Source of the DNA: Streptomyces sp. STR69
GTDB lineage: Bacteria > Actinomycetota > Actinomycetes > Streptomycetales > Streptomycetaceae
Direction: 5' to 3'
NCBI RefSeq assembly: GCF_024519455.1
Contig: NZ_JALJRY010000017.1
Span: forward strand, 1 to 64,000
Length of the DNA stretch: 64,000 bases
Positions 8,693-15,947 of the stretch are shown one piece after another. Within the stretch, counting starts at the first letter, position 1; each line of letters begins with the position of its first letter. A program made the position numbers and the translations under genes. Below the pieces are notes generated by a model. That model was given only the letters and a program-made list of their open reading frames with translations, was not told the origin of the DNA and searched no databases.

Positions 8693-9472
8693 ATGACAGA
8701 GCGCAAGCCCATCGAATCGTGGCTCACCGACATGGACGGGGTGCTGATGCACGAGGGCGTCCCGGTGCCCGGCGCGGACGCGTTCATCAAGAAGCTGCGG
8801 GAGACCGGGCGTCCGTTCCTGGTTCTCACCAACAACTCGATCTACACCGCGCGCGACCTGCACGCGCGGCTGAACCGGATCGGGCTCGAAGTGCCGGTGG
8901 AGAACATCTGGACCTCGGCCCTGGCCACCGCCGCCTTCCTGGACAACCAGCACCCCGGCGGCACCGCCTACGTCATCGGCGAGGCCGGACTGACGACGGC
9001 GCTGCACGACGCCGGCTACGTGCTGACCGACTCGGACCCCGACTTCGTGATCCTCGGCGAGACCCGGACCTACTCCTTCGAGGCGCTGACCAAGGCGATC
9101 CGGCTGATCAACGACGGGGCCCGGTTCATCGCCACCAACCCCGACAACACCGGCCCCTCCCCCGAGGGCGCGCTCCCCGCGACCGGTTCGGTCGCCGCGC
9201 TGATCACCAAGGCCACCGGCAAGGAGCCGTACTTCGTCGGCAAGCCGAACCCCCTGATGATGCGCAGCGCGCTGAACACCATCGGCGCGCACTCGGAGAC
9301 GAGCGCCATGATCGGCGACCGCATGGACACCGATGTGCTGGCCGGGCTGGAAGCCGGCATGACGACTTTCCTGGTGCTGACCGGTCTGACGACCAGGGCC
9401 GACCTCGACCGCTATCCCTACCGCCCCACGAAGGTCGTCGACTCCATCGCGGACATCGTCGACCTGGTCTGA
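8693..9472 (+). CDS. HAD-IIA family phosphatase (NagD-like)
   Basis: A 259-aa cytoplasmic phosphatase. HAD motif I is DMDGVL, with the second Asp replaced by the family-typical DxDG arrangement; motif II is LTNNS; motif IV is GDRMDTDVLAG. A C2-type cap lies between motifs II and III, as in NagD, which hydrolyses nucleotide or sugar phosphates. The true substrate is unknown. The gene is probably leaderless. Its last 55 bp overlap the 3' end of the convergent HAD gene, and the stop lies in a (CTGAGG)4 repeat. Confidence 0.9.
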   Translation: MTERKPIESWLTDMDGVLMHEGVPVPGADAFIKKLRETGRPFLVLTNNSIYTARDLHARLNRIGLEVPVENIWTSALATAAFLDNQHPGGTAYVIGEAGLTTALHDAGYVLTDSDPDFVILGETRTYSFEALTKAIRLINDGARFIATNPDNTGPSPEGALPATGSVAALITKATGKEPYFVGKPNPLMMRSALNTIGAHSETSAMIGDRMDTDVLAGLEAGMTTFLVLTGLTTRADLDRYPYRPTKVVDSIADIVDLV

Positions 9473-10191
9473 GGCTGAGGCTGAGGCTGAGGCGTCAACT
9501 CCGCGAGCAGCGCGGGCAGTTCGGCCACCGAGCCGAGGACGTGCGTCGCGCCCGCGCCGCTCAGCGCGTCGCGCCGGTGTGCCCCTGTGAGCACACCGGC
9601 GACCACACCCGCCCCGGCACGGACGCCGCTGAGCATGTCGTACGAGGTGTCGCCGACGACGGCCAGCTGTCCTACGGCGTCTGCGGCGCCCGTCCGCAGG
9701 AACGCGGTGAGGACCATGTCCGGGTACGGCCGTCCCCGACCCCCGGCGTCGGCGGGGCACAGCGTGAGGTGCGCGAGGTCCTGCCAGCCGAGGGCGGCCA
9801 GGATCGCGTCCTGGGTGGTGCGGGCGAAGCCGGTCGTCAACACCACTGTGCGGTCTTGGGACTTGAGGGTCTCGATGGTCTCGCGGGCGCCGGGGAGGGC
9901 GGTGACCCGGCCGCCGTCGACGAGGTCGGCATAGGCCGACTCGAAGGCCCTGTTGGCCTGTTGGGCCTTCGCTTCCTCGCCGAACAGGTGCCGGAAGACG
10001 GAGATCTTGGACTCGCCCATGGTGGCGCGGACGTAGTCGAGCATGGTCGCGGGCTCTTCGCCGAGGTGGCGGGCGGCGGCTGTGAAGGCCTGCTCGACGA
10101 GGCCGTCGTCGGCGACGGTGGTGCCGGCCATGTCGAGGACGACGAGGCGGATGTCGTGCGTCACAGGGGTCACAGGGGTCACAGAGGCCAT
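9418..10191 (-). CDS. Phosphonatase-like HAD hydrolase
   Basis: A 257-aa cytoplasmic enzyme of the phosphonoacetaldehyde-hydrolase-like HAD group. Motif I is LDMAGTTVADDG, motif II is VVLTTGF, motif IV is VVGDTSYDMLSG. The DMAGTT start is typical of phosphonatases and the TIGR03351 relatives. It is the last gene of GntR-oxidase-hydrolase, 7 nt after the FAD oxidase. That context suggests cleavage of a C-P compound made by the oxidase (inference). Its C-terminal tail PQPQPQPQ is encoded by a (CTGAGG)4 repeat and runs 55 bp into the convergent HAD gene. Confidence 0.85.
   Translation of the reverse strand: MASVTPVTPVTHDIRLVVLDMAGTTVADDGLVEQAFTAAARHLGEEPATMLDYVRATMGESKISVFRHLFGEEAKAQQANRAFESAYADLVDGGRVTALPGARETIETLKSQDRTVVLTTGFARTTQDAILAALGWQDLAHLTLCPADAGGRGRPYPDMVLTAFLRTGAADAVGQLAVVGDTSYDMLSGVRAGAGVVAGVLTGAHRRDALSGAGATHVLGSVAELPALLAELTPQPQPQPQTRSTMSAMESTTFVGR
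9469..9492. repeat. (CTGAGG)4 microsatellite-like repeat
   Basis: Four perfect 6-bp units cover the stop codon of the plus-strand HAD gene and encode a Pro-Gln run in the minus-strand HAD tail. Changes in copy number would stay in frame for the latter. Confidence 0.7.
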
Positions 10192-10198
10192 GAGGGGC

Positions 10199-11323
10199 TC
10201 ACCAGTCCAGTTCGTTCGCGGTGGTTTCGGCGATCGCCGGGGAGCAGGTCATGCCACGTCCACCCGGACCGGTGACCAACCACACGCCGTCGCGCACCTG
10301 TTGGCGGTGGACGACCCGGGCGGGGTCGGTGCACTGCGCGTACACGCCGGCCCAGCGGCGGCGGATCTTCGGGAGGGGGCGGCCGAGGAACGACTCGACG
10401 ACCTCGGTGAGGTGGTCGTAGGGGTCCTCCGTGGTGTCGAAGGCGAAGGGGTGCTCGTACTCGTGGGTGTCGCCGATGGTCAGTCCGCCGTCGGCGCGCT
10501 GCACCATGAGGAGTTGCATGGCGTGCGCGGCGGCCGTCGGCAACTGCGGTTGCTCGGCGTCGAGTTGGTCCAGGGCCGGACCGCGATAGGCCGGGTAGTA
10601 GCGGAAGCTGTCCGCGTCGGCGACCGAGGTGGTGAGCGGTTCGCCGAGCGGGTCGGTCTGCATCATCTGCAACCGGACGCGGCGGACGGGGAGTTCGGGT
10701 CCGGCGAGTTCGCGGACGAGTCCGCCGAGCCAGGCGCCCGTGCACAGGATCACGACGTCGGCGGGGTGCACGTCCCCGTGGTCGTCGCGTACCGCGTGCT
10801 CGCGGACGACCTCGCGGACCTCGCGTCCCGGCAGGAAGGTGTAGTGCGGGGACTTCGACAGCTCGGCGCGCAGGGCGAGTTGGGCGGTGCGGGGTTCGAC
10901 GGCCGCGTCCCGCTCGCAGTACAGGGCAGCGGTGAAGTCGCCGCGCAGGGCGGGGTTGACGGCGCGGGCCTCGGCGGGGGTGAGGAGTTCGTAGCCGCGG
11001 GCGGCGGAGTCCTCGCGGGCCACGGCGGCCTCGGCGAGGGCGAGTTCACGCGCGCTCCGGACCGGGGTCAGCGAGCCGTTGGCCCGGAAGCCGAGCCCGG
11101 GCACGCGAGCGCCGATCTCCTCCCACAACTCCCTTGCCCGCAAGGCGGTTTCGAGCTCCTCACCGCCCGCCCGGCCGCTCACCCAGATCTGCCCGAAGTT
11201 GCGCAGGGACGCGCCGCGCGCCTCTGCCTCGCGCTCGATCTGTACGACCTCGTGGCCGCGTTCCACTGCTTGCCAGGCGTGCATGGTGCCGACCACGCCG
11301 CCTCCGACGACTGTGACTCTCAC
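10199..11323 (-). CDS. FAD-dependent oxidase of the phosphonate-associated TIGR03364 type
   Basis: A 374-aa flavoprotein of the DAAO/GlyOx superfamily. It begins with the Rossmann motif VVGGGVVGTMHAW, has the flavin-site segment GASLRNFGQIW and ends with the second dinucleotide segment VTGPGGRGMTCSPA. The family, from memory TIGR03364, co-occurs with phosphonatase-like hydrolases; related enzymes oxidise aminoalkylphosphonates to the aldehyde. Substrate 2-aminoethylphosphonate or an N-methyl form is therefore likely but unproven. It lies 41 nt after the GntR gene and 7 nt before the hydrolase. The start is the ATG before RVTVVGGG. Confidence 0.85.
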   Translation of the reverse strand: MRVTVVGGGVVGTMHAWQAVERGHEVVQIEREAEARGASLRNFGQIWVSGRAGGEELETALRARELWEEIGARVPGLGFRANGSLTPVRSARELALAEAAVAREDSAARGYELLTPAEARAVNPALRGDFTAALYCERDAAVEPRTAQLALRAELSKSPHYTFLPGREVREVVREHAVRDDHGDVHPADVVILCTGAWLGGLVRELAGPELPVRRVRLQMMQTDPLGEPLTTSVADADSFRYYPAYRGPALDQLDAEQPQLPTAAAHAMQLLMVQRADGGLTIGDTHEYEHPFAFDTTEDPYDHLTEVVESFLGRPLPKIRRRWAGVYAQCTDPARVVHRQQVRDGVWLVTGPGGRGMTCSPAIAETTANELDW

Positions 11324-11364
11324 GCCTAGAGCGTGAACCAGCCGTGCCGTTTGGGCTAGACCCG

Positions 11365-12123
11365 TTATTGATTCGTTAGCTTGGTGACGAACGAGAAGCG
11401 GTCGCCCCGGTACAGGCCCCGCACCCGTTCCAGCGGCTGCCCCTCCGAGTCCCGCGACACACGGTGGATCAGCAGCATCGGCAGGGCGGGCGGGGTGCCG
11501 ATGAGCAGGGCCTCGCGCGGGGTGGCGAGCACGGTCTCGATGCGTTCGTCGGCGTCGCCGAAGCGGATGCCGCGGGCGTCGAGGTAGCCGTAGAAGGAGG
11601 AGCCGGGCTCGAAGTCCGTGTCCAGGTGCGGGAGTCGGGCGACGGAGACGTAGGTGCTTTCGAGGCCGACCCGCTCCTCGTCGGCGAGCAGGACGCGCTC
11701 CAAGTGCCAGACGGGTTCGCCGCGGGTCAGTCCGGTCTCGGCGGCGAGCGCGTCGGGGCAGGGGAAGCGGTCGAGGGTGACGAGGCTACGGCCCGGGGTG
11801 CGCCCCTGCCGTCGTACGCCCTCGGTGTAGCTGGCCAGGGACAGCGGCTGCTCCAGTTTGGGTCCCGCGACGACCGTGCCCCGGCCCTGCCGGCGCAGTC
11901 TGCCCTCCAGCAGGAGTTCGCGCAGCGCCTGCCGGACGGTCTCGCGGGCGACCTCGTACCGCTCGGTGAGGTCGCGCTCGGTGGGGATCAGCGCGCCCTC
12001 CCCCAACTCGTCGACGAGCGCGGCGATTTGGGCCTTCACCGCGTAGTACTTGGGGATGCGGCCGTGCTCCGGGATGCCGGAGCGGACGGGGGCGCCGGGG
12101 GCCTGGTCGTTCGGGTAGTCCAC
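11365..12123 (-). CDS. GntR/UTRA transcriptional regulator of the phosphonate cluster
   Basis: A 252-aa regulator. Residues about 20-90 form the GntR winged helix (LIPTERDLTERYEVARETVRQAL, wing RQGRGTVV). Residues about 105-245 form a UTRA ligand domain of the HutC/PhnF type (LASYTEGVRRQGRTPGRSL). GTG 12123 is the only plausible start in frame; no strong Shine-Dalgarno is visible, so the exact start is uncertain. As first gene of the cluster it probably controls itself and the two enzymes. Confidence 0.85.
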   Translation of the reverse strand: MDYPNDQAPGAPVRSGIPEHGRIPKYYAVKAQIAALVDELGEGALIPTERDLTERYEVARETVRQALRELLLEGRLRRQGRGTVVAGPKLEQPLSLASYTEGVRRQGRTPGRSLVTLDRFPCPDALAAETGLTRGEPVWHLERVLLADEERVGLESTYVSVARLPHLDTDFEPGSSFYGYLDARGIRFGDADERIETVLATPREALLIGTPPALPMLLIHRVSRDSEGQPLERVRGLYRGDRFSFVTKLTNQ

Positions 12124-12176
12124 GCGGAGATCGTCGCAGAAGCGGGGCGCGCGTTGTCGTCGGCGGCGGGCGCGCG

Positions 12177-12947
12177 TTATCGGCGGCTCCGGGCCAGCAG
12201 CAGGGCGCCGGCGGTGACGAGGAGGACGGAGGTGGCGGCGAGGACGAGGTGGGCGGTGCCGATTCCGGTGCGGGCGAGTTCGTCGGTGAACGAGAGGTCC
12301 TGGCCGGGCGGGGTCGCGGCGGAGGGAGCCGTTGTGGCGGGGGTGGGCGTGCTGGACACCGTGGCCGCTTCGACGTCGAAGCGGTAGTCGTTCGACTGGC
12401 CGACCCAGTCGCCGTCGTCGGCATGGCGTTGTACGACGGCCGCGTTGGCGGTGATCTCGTTCGGTCCGGTGTCCGGGGCGAGCGCGAGGCGCACCTTGAC
12501 CGTGAGGGTCTTGCCGTGGTCGACGGTGAAGCCCGGGAAGCCGTCGTCGAAGGCGCCGACGAGTTCGGCCTCGTCGGTCGTGGCGAAGCGGACGGGGTGC
12601 GGGCGCGGGCCGGTGCCGTCGTAGAAGTCGAGTCTGGGCTGGGACGGCTTCAGGGCGCGCCGCTGGTCGACGAGGACGACGACCGGGTGGATCGCGGTGC
12701 AGCGGCGGGCGGTGGTGTTGGTGAGGTCGAGGTACCAGGTGCCGTAGCCACCGCCGGCCTCGTAGGTGTCGGGGCCGTCGTGGATGCGCGTGGTGAGGGG
12801 GAAGTCGCGGGCGCCGGGGGCGGCGCAGCCGGGGGTGGTGTCCACCGCGTGGGCCGGTGGGGCGATGACGAGGAGGGGGGCGGCTGCCGCGAGGCAGAGG
12901 GACAGGGATGTGCGCAGCGGGGTGCACGGTCTCAGGGGCAGTCGCAT
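12177..12947 (-). CDS. LAxTG-type cell-wall surface protein
   Basis: A 256-aa secreted protein of unknown role. A signal peptide (residues 1 to about 34, PPAHA-V) is followed by a beta-rich region with TxYEAGGGYGTWYLDLTN and a Thr/Pro-rich spacer. The sorting signal LARTG (224-228), a hydrophobic helix and the tail ARSRR follow. LAxTG is the site used by class E sortases; a class E sortase gene lies at 21149-21940. ATG 12947 is chosen; GTG two codons upstream is possible. It stands alone. Confidence 0.82.
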   Translation of the reverse strand: MRLPLRPCTPLRTSLSLCLAAAAPLLVIAPPAHAVDTTPGCAAPGARDFPLTTRIHDGPDTYEAGGGYGTWYLDLTNTTARRCTAIHPVVVLVDQRRALKPSQPRLDFYDGTGPRPHPVRFATTDEAELVGAFDDGFPGFTVDHGKTLTVKVRLALAPDTGPNEITANAAVVQRHADDGDWVGQSNDYRFDVEAATVSSTPTPATTAPSAATPPGQDLSFTDELARTGIGTAHLVLAATSVLLVTAGALLLARSRR

Positions 12948-13107
12948 AAGCACATGAGCGTGCCGGAGATGAGGGCCGATGGAGGGTGACGCGGCCGGAG
13001 GAGTGCCTCGAACGGGCGCGACGGGACCCCTGTTCGGCGGAAGTGTCACAGTTCCCGGAGAAAGTGACACACTTTTTCGGACACCCCCCGCCGGACAGCC
13101 GGACGGC

Positions 13108-14253
13108 CTACCCGTCCGCCCGTCCGAACAGCGGTCCGAGCAGCAACTGCGCCGCCCCCTCCGCCACGCCCCGTGCTCCGCCGGAGGCGATCCGCACCGG
13201 TACGGCGGCCTCGCCCGCGCCCTCGCGCCGGGCGCGCTCGTCGAGGACGGCGGCGACTCCGCGCACGAAGGGTTCCGGGTCGGCGGCGACGGTACGGCCG
13301 CCCAGCAGCACGAGGTCGATGTCGAGCAGACCCACGAGGTTCGCGGCGCCCGCGCCCAGCACCCGCGCCGCCTCGCCCATGTCCCCGCGCGCCACGGCGG
13401 CCAGGCACAGGGCCTCGATGCAGCCCCGGTCGCCGCAGCCGCAGGGCGGCCCGTCCAGCTGGATGACCTGGTGCCCGAACTCCCCGGCCCCGGTCCGCGC
13501 CCCCCGGTGCACACCCCCGCCGATCACCAGCCCGGCGCCGAGTCCCGTACCGAGATGCAGATAGGCGAAGGCCCCGCCCTCCCCGCCGACGGCCAGCCCG
13601 AGCGCGGCGGCGTTCGTGTCCTTGTCGACGACGACCGGCACCCCGAGCCGCGCGCCGAGCGCGTCCCGCAGCGGAAACCCGTCCCACTCGGGAAATCCGG
13701 TGACGCGATGCAGAACGCCGTGGATGTGGTCGAGGGGACCGGGCAGGGCCACGCCCACACCGAGCAGATGACCGTCGGCAGAAAGAGAGATGGGCGCGGG
13801 ACCTTCGACCACCTCCCCCACCAGCCCCTCGACCTCCCGGGCCACCGCCTCCACGACCACCCCGGCGCCCGCCCCCAGGTCCAGCGGAGCGCTCCGCTCC
13901 CCGACCACCGTCCCGGTGAGATCGACGAGGACCACCCGCAGTTCGTCCCGGTCCAGATGCACACCGACCGCGCGACCGGCCTCCGGGACCAGCCGCAGCA
14001 CCGTGCGCGGTTTGCCGCCGGTGGAGGCCCGGCGCCCGGCCTCCGTGACCAGCCCGCGCTCCCGCAGCCGGGCCGTGATCTTGCTGACGGCCTGAGGGGT
14101 GAGCCCGGTGCGGTCGGCGAGTTCCAGACGGCTGATCCCGTCCGGACCGGCGGTCCGCAGCAGGTCGAGCACCAGCGCGGTGTTGTGGCTGCGCACGGCA
14201 AGCAGATTCGCGCCCGCCGCCGTGGTCGTGCCGCTTCCGGTCCCGCCCCGCAC
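13108..14253 (-). CDS. ROK-family transcriptional regulator
   Basis: A 381-aa repressor-type ROK protein. An N-terminal winged helix-turn-helix (residues about 22-75, ISRLELADRTGLTPQAVSKI) is followed by the sugar-kinase-like ROK fold. The zinc/ROK signature GHQVIQLDGPPCGCGDRGC (CxCGxxGCxE) is intact. GTG 14253 follows GGGGGAG at 6 nt. It is divergent from a Gfo/Idh/MocA oxidoreductase, with a 12-3-12 inverted repeat between them that is probably its operator. The effector is probably a sugar or sugar phosphate (family knowledge). Confidence 0.9.
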   Translation of the reverse strand: MRGGTGSGTTTAAGANLLAVRSHNTALVLDLLRTAGPDGISRLELADRTGLTPQAVSKITARLRERGLVTEAGRRASTGGKPRTVLRLVPEAGRAVGVHLDRDELRVVLVDLTGTVVGERSAPLDLGAGAGVVVEAVAREVEGLVGEVVEGPAPISLSADGHLLGVGVALPGPLDHIHGVLHRVTGFPEWDGFPLRDALGARLGVPVVVDKDTNAAALGLAVGGEGGAFAYLHLGTGLGAGLVIGGGVHRGARTGAGEFGHQVIQLDGPPCGCGDRGCIEALCLAAVARGDMGEAARVLGAGAANLVGLLDIDLVLLGGRTVAADPEPFVRGVAAVLDERARREGAGEAAVPVRIASGGARGVAEGAAQLLLGPLFGRADG

Positions 14254-14285
14254 ACTGTTCACTCCCCCATTGTCCCCACCACTTG

Positions 14286-14312
14286 CACTTTGGCAACAGC
14301 GTTGCGAAAGTG
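14286..14312. promoter_or_regulatory. Probable ROK operator (12-3-12 inverted repeat)
   Basis: CACTTTGGCAAC and GTTGCGAAAGTG are reverse complements at 11 of 12 positions and are separated by AGC. The repeat lies between the divergent ROK and oxidoreductase starts, ending 6 nt before ATG 14319, where a bound repressor would block transcription or the ribosome-binding site. Confidence 0.65.
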
Positions 14313-14318
14313 GAGGGC

Positions 14319-15404
14319 ATGACTGGACGCACCACTCGCACACCTCTCCGCGTCGGCCTCGTCGGCTACGGCCTCGCGGGCTCCGTCTTCCACGCCCCGC
14401 TGATCGCCGCCACCGAGGGCCTCGCCCTCGACACGGTCGTCACCTCGAACCCGGAGCGGCAGGACCAGGCCCGCGCCGAGTTCCCCGATGTCCGCATCGC
14501 CGCGTCACCCGACGAACTCCTGGACCGCGCCGCCGAGTTGGACCTGATCGTCATCGCGTCGCCGAACAAGACGCATGTCGCGCTCGCGACGAGCGCCCTG
14601 AAGGCCGGTCTGCCGGTCGTCGTGGACAAGCCGATCGCCGGCACCGCCGCCGAGGCCCGCGAGCTGGCGGCCCTCGCCGAGCAGCACGGCCTGCTCCTCT
14701 CCGTCTTCCAGAACCGCCGCTGGGACAACGACTTCCTGACCCTCCGCAAGCTCCTGGCCGAGGGCGAGCTGGGCGACGTATGGCGCTTCGAGTCCCGTTT
14801 CGAGCGCTGGCGCCCGCAGCCCAAGGGCGGCTGGCGCGAGTCCGGCGACCCGGCAGAGATCGGAGGTCTCCTCTACGACCTCGGCAGCCACGTCGTCGAC
14901 CAGGCCCTGACCCTCTTCGGGCCCGCGGCCTCCGTGTACGCCGAGTCGGACATCCGCAGGCCGGGCGCGGAGACGGACGACGACACGTTCATCGCGCTGA
15001 CCCACGCGAACGGCGTCCGCTCGCATCTCTACGTCTCCGCGACCACCGCCCAACTCGGCCCGCGCTTCCGGGTGCTGGGCTCCAAGGCGGGCTACGTCAA
15101 GTACGGCCTCGACCCTCAGGAGGCGGACCTGAGGGACGGCAAGCGCCCGGGCGCGACGGACGGCTGGGGCGAGGAACCCGACTCCCTCTACGGCCGGGTC
15201 GGTTCCGGCGAGTCCCCGCTCACCGGCGGTGGCCGCCCCGAACCCACCCTCCCCGGTGACTACCCCGCGTACTACGCGGCCGTCGCCGCCGCCCTCCGCG
15301 ACGGCGCCCCCAACCCGGTGACCGCCCTGGAGGCGGCTGCCGCCCTCGACGTACTGGAAGCCGCGCGCCGCAGCGCCCGCGACGGAGTGACGGTGACCCT
15401 GTGA
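14319..15404 (+). CDS. Gfo/Idh/MocA-family NAD(P)-dependent oxidoreductase
   Basis: A 361-aa cytoplasmic dehydrogenase. The N-terminal Rossmann fold starts VGLVGYGLAGSVFHAPLI. The signature lysine is in VDKPIAGT. The C-terminal alpha/beta domain includes GGLLYDLGSHVVDQ with the catalytic-type Asp and His. The family acts on sugars, inositols and their derivatives. ATG 14319 follows TGGAGGG. It overlaps the next gene by 4 bp (GTGA) and is divergent from the ROK regulator, so a sugar-catabolic role under ROK control is likely. Confidence 0.9.
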   Translation: MTGRTTRTPLRVGLVGYGLAGSVFHAPLIAATEGLALDTVVTSNPERQDQARAEFPDVRIAASPDELLDRAAELDLIVIASPNKTHVALATSALKAGLPVVVDKPIAGTAAEARELAALAEQHGLLLSVFQNRRWDNDFLTLRKLLAEGELGDVWRFESRFERWRPQPKGGWRESGDPAEIGGLLYDLGSHVVDQALTLFGPAASVYAESDIRRPGAETDDDTFIALTHANGVRSHLYVSATTAQLGPRFRVLGSKAGYVKYGLDPQEADLRDGKRPGATDGWGEEPDSLYGRVGSGESPLTGGGRPEPTLPGDYPAYYAAVAAALRDGAPNPVTALEAAAALDVLEAARRSARDGVTVTL

Positions 15405-15916
15405 CCCAGAACAAGCCCGCGATCACCCAGCGGATCGCCCCGGAGATCACCCCGACGGTGGAGGAACTCGAGGCGCAGGAACGCCGGTTGGTGTTCCGGC
15501 ACTTCACCCACGACGACGCCTGGGCGTTGGGTTCCCTCCTCGTGGAACTCGCCCGCGAGAGCCAGGCCCCGGTCGCCATCGACATCCGTCGCGCCGGCCA
15601 GCAGCTCTTCCACGCGGCGCTGCCGGGGTCGACCCCCGACAACGACGCGTGGATCGACCGCAAGCGCAAGGTGGTCGAGCGCTTCGGCGCCGCCTCCTAC
15701 CTGGTCGGCACCCGCTTCCGCGCCAAGGGCAGCACCTTCGAGGACTCCTCCCGCCTCGACCCCGACGAGTACGCGGCCCACGGCGGCTCGTTCCCGATCA
15801 GGGTCGAGGGCGTCGGCGTGATCGGCACGGTGACGGTGAGCGGGCTGCCGCAACTGCAGGACCACCGGTTCGTGGTGGCGGCGCTGGAGCAGTTCCTGGA
15901 CGACGACCGGAGTTGA
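15401..15916 (+). CDS. UPF0303/heme-degrading-domain family protein
   Basis: A 171-aa cytoplasmic protein of the GlcG/HbpS-like (PF03928) fold, UPF0303 branch. Recognisable segments are PVAIDIRRAGQQLFHAALPGS, DRKRKVVERFG and the C-terminal GVGVIGTVTVSGLPQLQDH. GTG 15401 overlaps the dehydrogenase stop in GTGA, showing translational coupling. The function is not established; the heme-degrading label comes from the domain name. The context points to a shared carbohydrate pathway. Confidence 0.8.
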   Translation: MTQNKPAITQRIAPEITPTVEELEAQERRLVFRHFTHDDAWALGSLLVELARESQAPVAIDIRRAGQQLFHAALPGSTPDNDAWIDRKRKVVERFGAASYLVGTRFRAKGSTFEDSSRLDPDEYAAHGGSFPIRVEGVGVIGTVTVSGLPQLQDHRFVVAALEQFLDDDRS

Positions 15917-15947
15917 TCCGGAGCGTGAGTCCGCGCCGGCGTGGCCC

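Noticed and set aside
12928..13514. Upstream extension of the LAxTG protein gene towards 13514
   Set aside because: The extra sequence is the shadow of the ROK gene and would bury the signal peptide.
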